Assembly (NCBI GenBank): GCA_937916565.1
Contig: CALFSR010000202.1
Location: 1-5,769 of the forward strand
DNA: 5,769 bases
Reading direction: 5' to 3'
Origin: an uncultured Bacillota bacterium
Lineage (GTDB): Bacteria; Bacillota; Limnochordia; Limnochordales; ZCTH02-B6
Part shown: piece by piece, positions 1-4,644 of the stretch
How the letters are laid out: each line of letters begins with the position of its first letter
Numbering within the stretch: the stretch's first letter is position 1
Made by a program: the position numbers and the translations under genes
The notes under the pieces: model-generated
What the model was told of the DNA's origin: nothing
Database searches by the model: none
The model's input: only the letters and a program-made list of their open reading frames with translations

Positions 1-1
1 T

Positions 2-277
2 GTTACCAGGCGGGACGGACAGAATGCCCTCGATTTGCCCTTGGCGAGCCGCGCCGTCTTTGTGGCCAATGAGCGCGTGAGCTTCGTCGCCGGTGTGTCC
101 CAGCTGTTTCCAGGGAAACTTGCCATCGCACCGGTAACTACCCTATCGATGGGCGTCTATTACGCCTTAGGAGGCGACAGCCGCCACGGCTTCGGTATGG
201 AGGCGCTGCTGGCAGCGCAGGCGGGGGCTGTCCAAGCCGGGTTGCGGCTCGTGTGGCACGGCAGCAGCCGGCCGTAA
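2..277 (+). CDS. 3' end of an unassigned protein gene (partial, 5' end outside window)
   Basis: The frame is open from the first complete codon of the window to a TAA at 275-277, giving about 91 C-terminal residues. An internal TTG at 35 exists, but nothing marks it as a start and the frame continues upstream, so this is most likely the tail of a longer gene. The fragment is moderately hydrophobic and rich in Ala, Gly and Val. It has a Pro-Gly turn (FPGK), a GVYYALGGD stretch, an Ala-rich probable helix and a basic tail ending SSRP. I do not recognise the family. A faint resemblance to the last part of ThrE/YjjB-type exporter domains was considered, but the end looks too polar for that. An 84-nt gap with no clear terminator separates it from the next gene on the same strand. 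Confidence 0.45.
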   Translation, partial: VTRRDGQNALDLPLASRAVFVANERVSFVAGVSQLFPGKLAIAPVTTLSMGVYYALGGDSRHGFGMEALLAAQAGAVQAGLRLVWHGSSRP

Positions 278-347
278 GGCAGCGCACGGGGTGCTGACCG
301 ACAGGACTCCCCGCTCCGCGGGCCGAAGATCCGGGGGTCAATGTGTC

Positions 348-355
348 GGGAGGTG
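348..355 (+). promoter_or_regulatory. Ribosome binding site deciding a TTG start for the monooxygenase gene
   Basis: GGGAGGTG is a strong Shine-Dalgarno match ending 6 nt before the TTG at 362. It lies inside the longer reading frame that begins at ATG 341, and so argues for the downstream TTG. The ATG at 341 has only a weaker G-run (GGGGGT) 2-3 nt upstream, and the ATG at 374 is about 18 nt away, too far. Confidence 0.6.
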
Positions 356-361
356 CGCGGG

Positions 362-694
362 TTGTTTGTCGTCATGAACCGCGTCCCGGTCCGTCCGGAG
401 TACGCTCAGGCGTTCGAGGAACGCTTTCTCCGCCGGGCCGGCGCGGTGGACCGCATGCCGGGCTTCATCCGCACGCTGGTGCTGCGCCCGGAGGACAGCG
501 AGGATCCTTACGTCGTGGTGACGTTCTGGGAGTCCAAGGACGCCTATACGGCCTGGACGCAGTCCGAGGCGTTCCGGCAGGGCCACGCCGGTTCGGGCCG
601 CCTGCCCGAGGAAGCGTATCGGGGACCAAACAAGCTAGAAACGTACACCGCGTTCATTGACTCGGCCGTCGAAGGGGAGGGAGCAGGCCGATGA
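362..694 (+). CDS. Antibiotic-biosynthesis-monooxygenase fold, heme-degrading monooxygenase (IsdG/HmoB type)
   Basis: The product is a 110-residue single-domain ABM (dimeric ferredoxin-like) protein that probably opens the heme ring in the cytoplasm to release iron. From the TTG start it begins MFVVMNRVPV, the usual start of this family. It then shows a FEERF helix, an MPGFIRTLVLRP strand, a VVTFWESKDAYTAW segment and a FRQGH helix. Asn6, Trp65 and His75 fall where the IsdG/IsdI Asn-Trp-His catalytic set lies, and the Trp-to-His spacing of 10 residues is identical. The tail after residue 80 is less typical. The alternative ATG at 341 would add seven residues (MCREVRG). The start at 362 is preferred because of its Shine-Dalgarno and the family N-terminus. 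The stop overlaps the next gene's start (ATGA), so the two are probably translated together. Class is confident. Heme as the actual substrate is inferred from the triad. Confidence 0.85.
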   Translation: MFVVMNRVPVRPEYAQAFEERFLRRAGAVDRMPGFIRTLVLRPEDSEDPYVVVTFWESKDAYTAWTQSEAFRQGHAGSGRLPEEAYRGPNKLETYTAFIDSAVEGEGAGR

Positions 695-1767
695 AGATCG
701 GATTGATCGGGCTGCCCGCTTCCGGCAAGTCGACGCTGCTGCGGCTTCTTACGCGTGGCCAGGCGGGCGGTCCGGGAAAAGCCCGCATCGGCGCCGCACC
801 TGTGCCCGACGCCCGGGTTGACGGACTGAGCCGGCTGTTTGAACCTAAACGGACGGTATACGCCCAGGTGGAGTGCACGGAGCTGCCCGGCTTGCAGGCC
901 GAAGGGGCCCGGACGGCCGCAGGCGTGGCTGCCCGAGAGCTGGCCGAGGCGCTGCGCTCCATCGACTGCCTTGTGCAGGTGGTGCGTGCCTTCGATGCGC
1001 CCTATGTGCCGCATCCGCTGGGCGACATCGACCCCCTTCGCGATGCCCAGTCCGTGTACGATGAACTGGTGCTGATGGATTGGGCCTTGGTCGAGACGCG
1101 CCTGGAACGCTTGGCCGAAGCCCGCAAGAAGGGACTCAAGCATGACGAAGAGCTCCGCCTGTTTGAGCGGCTGCGGCCGGAGCTGGAAGCCGGCCGCCCC
1201 TTGCGGTCGTTGACCTACTCGACCGAGGAGGCGGCGCTCCTGCGGCCGTACACCTTCGTGACCACCAAGCCGCTGGTACTGGCGATCAATGTCGACGAGA
1301 CACAGCTGCGGGCAGGCGACTATCCGGGACGGGATGCCTTGCATTCCTGGGCCGCCGAGCGGAGTATCCCCGTGGTCGAGCTGGCCGCCCTGATTGAAGC
1401 CGAGATCGAGGAGTTGCCTGACGAGGAGCGGGAGGCTTTCCTTACGGACCTGGGGCTGACGGAGCCCGGCATCGCGCGGCTCGCCCGGTCCGCGTACCAA
1501 GCCCTGGATTTGATTTCCTTTTTCACCGTTGGCAGCGACGAGGTGCGGGCGTGGACCGTGCGCCGCGGCGCCACGGCGCGGGAAGCGGCCGGGGTGATCC
1601 ACTCCGATATCGAGCGAGGATTCATCCGGGCCGAAGTGGCGGACCACCGGGACCTCCTGCGGGAGGGCAGCCTGCACGCCCTAAAGGAGAAGGGGCTCCT
1701 ACGGCTGGAAGGCAAGGACTATCTCGTGCAGGACGGCGAGGTCATTCACTTCCGCTTTAACGTTTAA
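691..1767 (+). CDS. Divergent YchF/OLA1-family P-loop NTPase with C-terminal TGS (DUF933) domain
   Basis: This is a cytoplasmic TRAFAC-class NTPase of 358 residues; YchF is usually about 363. The N-terminus carries a P-loop GLPASGKST (residues 7-15). A helical insert around 131-190 includes an ETRLERL coiled-coil-like stretch and a GRPLRSL segment. NVDE at 200-203 replaces the GTPase NKxD, as in ATP-preferring YchF/OLA1. The TGS domain (about 271-358) has SFFTVG, VRAWTV, IHSDIERGFIRAEV and a GKDYLVQDGEVIHFRFNV end, all family hallmarks. Oddly, the switch I segment is shortened, with no NYPF/TIEPN-like stretch. Where YchF has DIAGLVKGA, this protein has ECTELPGLQAEGA (from residue 61), so the G3 aspartate is not recognisable. 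It may be a paralogue beside a canonical ychF elsewhere in the genome, so no symbol is given. GGGGAGG at 674-680 precedes the ATG, which overlaps the upstream stop by 4 nt. Confidence 0.88.
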   Translation: MKIGLIGLPASGKSTLLRLLTRGQAGGPGKARIGAAPVPDARVDGLSRLFEPKRTVYAQVECTELPGLQAEGARTAAGVAARELAEALRSIDCLVQVVRAFDAPYVPHPLGDIDPLRDAQSVYDELVLMDWALVETRLERLAEARKKGLKHDEELRLFERLRPELEAGRPLRSLTYSTEEAALLRPYTFVTTKPLVLAINVDETQLRAGDYPGRDALHSWAAERSIPVVELAALIEAEIEELPDEEREAFLTDLGLTEPGIARLARSAYQALDLISFFTVGSDEVRAWTVRRGATAREAAGVIHSDIERGFIRAEVADHRDLLREGSLHALKEKGLLRLEGKDYLVQDGEVIHFRFNV

Positions 1768-1813
1768 CGGGCGCGCTGGGCTTGGGCATCGCCCGCCCGG
1801 GGAAAGGAGCTGG

Positions 1814-2041
1814 GTGCCGCTGGACGGCCACACGCTCGAGACGTGCGTCTTTCCCGCCTTGGCCCGCAAGCTCCGGGAAGCGGGGGAAGTGTACGTGGAC
1901 TACGAGTACGCGTCCCATTTTGCCCACTACCTCATGCGGGAGTGGGTTGAGCTCTGGTGGCAAGCGGAGCAGGAGCCGATCATGACCGACGACTACAAGG
2001 CCCATTTCGTTATCGGCGGCCGGGGAGGCAAGCGCGGATGA
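1814..2041 (+). CDS. Small aromatic-rich protein of unknown function, coupled to purE
   Basis: This 75-residue protein is not recognised. A GTG start is chosen because AAAGGAG at 1804-1809 lies 4 nt upstream and the frame ends in an ATGA overlap with purE at 2038. The sequence is soluble-looking, with no signal peptide or membrane span. It has an amphipathic first third (LARKLREAGEV) and a Tyr/His cluster (VYVDYEYASHFAHYLM). A Trp-rich acidic helix (REWVELWWQAEQE) follows, then an ADP-ribosyl- or nucleotide-like but unsupported Gly-rich tail (VIGGRGGKRG). It is separated from the NTPase gene by 46 nt. Good spacing, a Shine-Dalgarno and tight packing with purE argue that it is real. A role in purine synthesis or its regulation would be guilt by association only. 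Confidence 0.6.
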   Translation: MPLDGHTLETCVFPALARKLREAGEVYVDYEYASHFAHYLMREWVELWWQAEQEPIMTDDYKAHFVIGGRGGKRG

Positions 2042-2526
2042 GCCGGCCGCTGGTGGGCATTATCATGGGCAGCCGATCCGACTGGGAGACGATGCGTGCG
2101 GCCGCGGACGTCTTGGACGAACTCGGAGTCCCGTACGAAAAGGCGATCGTTTCGGCCCATCGGACGCCGGACCGCATGTTTGCGTACGCGGCCGAGGCCG
2201 AAGAGCGCGGCATCGAGGTGATCATCGCGGGCGCCGGCGGTGCCGCCCACTTGCCCGGCATGACCGCCAGCAAGACAACTATTCCGGTCATCGGGGTTCC
2301 CGTTCAGTCCCGGGCGCTCCAGGGGCTCGATTCGCTTTTGTCTATCGTGCAGATGCCCGCCGGGGTGCCGGTGGCCACGATGGCCATCGGGGCGGCCGGA
2401 GCGGCCAATGCGGGCCTGTTTGCGGCGGCGATTTTGGCCAACAAATATCCGGGCATCCGGGACCGCCTCAAAGCACGCCGGGACCGGATCGCCAGGGAAG
2501 TCCTGGAGAATCAGGAGCTGCCATGA
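2038..2526 (+). CDS. purE: N5-carboxyaminoimidazole ribonucleotide mutase (PurE, class I)
   Basis: PurE rearranges N5-CAIR, made by PurK, into 4-carboxyaminoimidazole ribonucleotide in de novo purine synthesis in the cytoplasm; the family forms octamers. The 162-residue length is normal. The signature runs in order: GIIMGSRSDWETM (7-19), phosphate-binding; SAHRTPD (39-45), carrying the conserved His41; IIAGAGGAAHLPGM (62-75); and LDSLLSIVQMPAGVPVATMAIG (97-118). The ATG at 2038 is preferred over a start further upstream at 1957, because the family begins only a few residues before GSxSD. GGGGAGG at 2022-2028 lies 9 nt upstream, inside the preceding gene. Its stop overlaps purK by ATGA. The adjacent purK indicates the class I mutase rather than the class II AIR carboxylase. 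No purine riboswitch or PurR-box-like site is apparent upstream. Confidence 0.97.
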   Translation: MSRPLVGIIMGSRSDWETMRAAADVLDELGVPYEKAIVSAHRTPDRMFAYAAEAEERGIEVIIAGAGGAAHLPGMTASKTTIPVIGVPVQSRALQGLDSLLSIVQMPAGVPVATMAIGAAGAANAGLFAAAILANKYPGIRDRLKARRDRIAREVLENQELP

Positions 2527-3767
2527 GCGAACGCAAGCCCCTCGGGGCGCGGGGTCAGGCCGCCGCAAAGGGCCCGGTGCGCCCGGGCGCGACGGTCGGT
2601 ATTCTCGGGGGCGGCCAGCTTGGCCGGATGACCGCCTTGGCGGCGCGGCACATGGGGTACAAAATCGCTGTCTTGGACCCTGTCCCCGGTGCGCCGGCCA
2701 TGCAGGTGGCCGATGTCCGGATTGCCGCCAGGCTGGATGACGCGGCTGCCGCCCGGAAGCTTGGGCAGGCGGCGGATGTCGTCACATATGAGTTCGAGAA
2801 CGTCGCCGCTCCGGTGGCGCAGGCGCTCGAGGATGTCGCCGTCGTTCGGCCCTCCGCCCGCGTCCTGGAAGTTTCCCAGCACAGGGTGCTTGAGAAAGAG
2901 ACCTTTGCGGCCTTAGGTTTGCCCGTCGCGGCGTTCCGCCCGGTGGCGTCCCACTCGGACCTCGTGGCCGCGGCCGAGGCCCTGGGGTTTCCCTGCCTTC
3001 TCAAAACCGCTATGGGGGGATACGACGGCAAGGGGCAACGGTGGGTGGAGACGCCCGAGGATGCGCACCTCGCTTGGGGATGGGCCGAGGCCGAGCGGCG
3101 TGCGGGGGTCGGCACGGGCGGGGAGCTGGCTGAGTTCATCCTCGAGGCGCGGGTACCCTTCGTCATGGAGCTGTCGGTCATCGTCGCGCGGGATGCGCTA
3201 GGGACGACGGCGGCGTACCCCGTCGCGGAAAACGTGCACCGCGGCCACATTCTTCATCTGTCCATCGTCCCCGCGCGTATTCCCCCGGAGATTGCCCGGG
3301 CCGCGCAGTCCCTGGCGGTGCGTCTTGCCGACGGGCTTGGGGCCGTCGGGGTACTTGGCGTGGAACTCTTTATGACCGCGGACGGCAGCCTTTACGTCAA
3401 CGAGTTCGCGCCCAGGCCGCACAACTCGGGCCACTACACCATCGAAGCGTGCGCGACGTCCCAGTTCCAGCAGCATGTGCGCGCCGTGTGCGGCTTGCCG
3501 CTGGGGTCGACCGAACTGTTGCGACCGGCCGTCATGCTTAACCTCCTCGGGGAACACTTGCCGTCGGCCTTGCAGCGGGTCGAGGAGCTCATGGCCATCG
3601 AAGGGCTGCACCTGCACGTCTACGGCAAGGCGGAGGCCCGCCGCGGCCGCAAGATGGGCCACCTGACCGTCTTGGCTTCTACGGTTCCGGAGGCGCTGGA
3701 GCGGGCGCAAGTGGCGTGGGACATCGTGCGGGCGCCCGGCGATCCTTCCAGTGTTGCGGCAATCTAG
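2523..3767 (+). CDS. purK: 5-(carboxyamino)imidazole ribonucleotide synthase (PurK, ATP-grasp)
   Basis: PurK carboxylates AIR with bicarbonate and ATP to give N5-CAIR, the substrate of PurE encoded just upstream. The 414-residue protein has an N-terminal Rossmann-like part with ILGGGQLGRM (27-36) and TYEFENV (88-94). The ATP-grasp part follows, with QHRVLEKETF (119-128), the glycine-rich loop MGGYDGKGQ (164-172), ELSVIVAR (216-223), GVLGVELF (276-283), and NEFAPRPHNSGHYTIEAC (293-310), which holds the metal- and phosphate-binding residues. The C-terminal domain has LNLLGE (339-344) and VYGKAEARRGRKMGHLTVL (367-385). The first about 20 residues, before VRPGATVGIL, exceed the usual family start and are Arg/Lys/Gly/Ala-rich. 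The ATG at 2523 is still favoured, since AGGAG at 2513-2517 is well placed and the codon overlaps the purE stop. A GTG at 2577 is an alternative. The TAG shares its four bases CTAG with the convergent gene's stop. Confidence 0.97.
   Translation: MSERKPLGARGQAAAKGPVRPGATVGILGGGQLGRMTALAARHMGYKIAVLDPVPGAPAMQVADVRIAARLDDAAAARKLGQAADVVTYEFENVAAPVAQALEDVAVVRPSARVLEVSQHRVLEKETFAALGLPVAAFRPVASHSDLVAAAEALGFPCLLKTAMGGYDGKGQRWVETPEDAHLAWGWAEAERRAGVGTGGELAEFILEARVPFVMELSVIVARDALGTTAAYPVAENVHRGHILHLSIVPARIPPEIARAAQSLAVRLADGLGAVGVLGVELFMTADGSLYVNEFAPRPHNSGHYTIEACATSQFQQHVRAVCGLPLGSTELLRPAVMLNLLGEHLPSALQRVEELMAIEGLHLHVYGKAEARRGRKMGHLTVLASTVPEALERAQVAWDIVRAPGDPSSVAAI
3764..3767. other. Shared CTAG palindrome holding both convergent stop codons
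   Basis: CTAG reads the same on both strands. The TAG at 3765-3767 ends purK on the plus strand, and its mirror at 3764-3766 ends the membrane hydrolase gene on the minus strand. The two genes therefore overlap tail to tail by 4 bp with no intergenic DNA. I see no stem followed by a T-run on either side, so any terminator would lie inside the opposing coding region or be Rho-dependent. Confidence 0.85.
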
Positions 3768-4594
3768 CCGCGGGCGGCGGGAGCGTTGCCCAGCGCCCCT
3801 CGTGCCGTGGGCCACGGGGCCGAGAAGGTCGCCCGCATCCGTACAGCCGTCTGGAGCAGCATGGGCAAGAGGACGACGATGAACACCGCGTAGTGCACCA
3901 TGTCGAACAGGCTCGCCGATATGGGCGTCAGAGCCAGAGCGGTATAGGCAAGCCACAGGACAAGGCTCAACTGGAAGTAGCGGTTGACGCGGGGCACGAA
4001 GCCCAGATCCGTGCCCACAGCTTGGGCCCGCCGGCGCGCGTAGAGGAAGAAAAGGGCGAGGGCCAAGTAATCAGCGGCACCTAGCAGCTTGGGCACGAGG
4101 GGCGGGTTCGTCCAGTTCTCCCAGAAGTTGATCCAGCTTGGCAGCCCGAGGAGTCCCAGGGGCCAAAGCAGATCCACACCGGAGAACCAGAAGACGAGAT
4201 CCGTCAAGGCATGGACGGCCATCCCCACGGCGACGCCTAGCCCCAGGCTCCACATAGCCTTGTCTCGGCCGCCGCCGGAGCGGCGGCGAAAGTAGGCCAG
4301 CACCAAGGCCGCCGTGACGATACTGTGGGTGAACGTGCGGTGCATGGCGAGCCCCAGCTGGCTGTTGACCAGGTACAAAGGCCCCAGGAGAAAGAGGTCC
4401 GCATCGGGCAGGATGGAGCCGACCACAAGCCCCCAACGCCAGTTGCCACCTGGGTCGTCCTTAACCGACCCGCTCGGTGCACCCGCTTGCGCCCCCGAGC
4501 CCTCGCCGGGCCCGAGGGCGCCTTGCGGGCCACCGGGTGCCAGGAGACGTCCCAAGCCAACGCCAATCAGCCCGTGAAAACCGACTTGCGCCAT
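3764..4594 (-). CDS. Multi-pass membrane protein, YdjM/DUF457-type putative metal-dependent hydrolase
   Basis: The product is a 276-residue inner-membrane protein of the family annotated as metal-dependent hydrolase (E. coli YdjM is a LexA-regulated member). The substrate is unknown. Metal-ligand-like motifs run in family order: His7 in MAQVGFHG, GSILPDADL with Asp64 and Asp66, HRTFTHS with His85 and His90, and VHALTD with His128 and Asp132. Hydrophobic segments lie near 55-75, 92-102, 116-137, 173-186, 208-224 and 233-250. A Gly/Pro/Ala-rich low-complexity loop at about 19-51 separates the first His from PDAD and looks like an insert. The ATG at 4594 is chosen over a GTG at 4633 because the protein then begins at the family start and GGGAGG lies 7 nt upstream. 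It follows tkt by 50 nt on the same strand and is probably co-transcribed with it. No metabolic link to transketolase is evident. Confidence 0.85.
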   Translation of the reverse strand: MAQVGFHGLIGVGLGRLLAPGGPQGALGPGEGSGAQAGAPSGSVKDDPGGNWRWGLVVGSILPDADLFLLGPLYLVNSQLGLAMHRTFTHSIVTAALVLAYFRRRSGGGRDKAMWSLGLGVAVGMAVHALTDLVFWFSGVDLLWPLGLLGLPSWINFWENWTNPPLVPKLLGAADYLALALFFLYARRRAQAVGTDLGFVPRVNRYFQLSLVLWLAYTALALTPISASLFDMVHYAVFIVVLLPMLLQTAVRMRATFSAPWPTARGALGNAPAARG

Positions 4595-4601
4595 GGACTC
4601 G

Positions 4602-4607
4602 CCTCCC
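4602..4607 (-). promoter_or_regulatory. Ribosome binding site for the membrane hydrolase gene
   Basis: On the minus strand GGGAGG lies 7 nt upstream of the ATG at 4594. It fixes the start there rather than at the in-frame GTG 39 nt further upstream (4633). Confidence 0.65.
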
Positions 4608-4613
4608 ACTCCG

Positions 4614-4631
4614 GCCGCCGCGCCCGGCGGC
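4614..4631 (-). other. Perfect 7-bp GC hairpin between tkt and the membrane hydrolase gene
   Basis: The arms 4614-4620 and 4625-4631 are exact reverse complements (GCCGCCG and CGGCGGC) around a 4-nt loop, 14 nt downstream of the tkt stop. There is no T-run after it on the minus strand and it sits just before a Shine-Dalgarno. It is therefore better read as a possible mRNA structure within a two-gene transcript than as an intrinsic terminator. In GC-rich DNA it could also be chance. Confidence 0.35.
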
Positions 4632-4644
4632 ACCCCGTTTGCCC

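Noticed and set aside
278..361. Possible promoter or terminator in the 84-nt gap before the monooxygenase gene
   Set aside because: No convincing -35/-10 pair and no stem with a T-run. The short CCGC/GCGG repeat near 311-321 is too small to support a call.
544..1677. Long minus-strand open frame (377 codons) opposite the monooxygenase and NTPase genes
   Set aside because: Its translation is Gln/Arg/Gly/His-rich and resembles no family. It is the mirror of strongly family-matching plus-strand genes in high-GC DNA, where antisense frames stay open by chance.
1768..1795. Inverted repeat (CGGGCG ... CGCCCG) after the NTPase stop, considered as a terminator
   Set aside because: The stem is only 6 bp with a 16-nt loop and no T-run follows. 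A 4-bp alternative stem inside it is equally weak. It may be random in GC-rich DNA.
1957..2037. Upstream extension of purE to a start at 1957
   Set aside because: It would overlap the preceding small gene by over 80 nt and add residues absent from the PurE family. The ATG at 2038 has a Shine-Dalgarno and the family N-terminus.
3805..3817. CCGTGG-G-CCACGG inverted repeat just past purK, considered as a purK terminator
   Set aside because: A 1-nt loop is not feasible without opening the stem, there is no T-run on either strand, and it lies within the coding sequence of the membrane protein.
1993..3956. Several minus-strand frames of about 190-250 codons opposite purE and purK
   Set aside because: All mirror clearly identified PurE/PurK coding sequence. 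They have no Shine-Dalgarno I could credit and no family resemblance.
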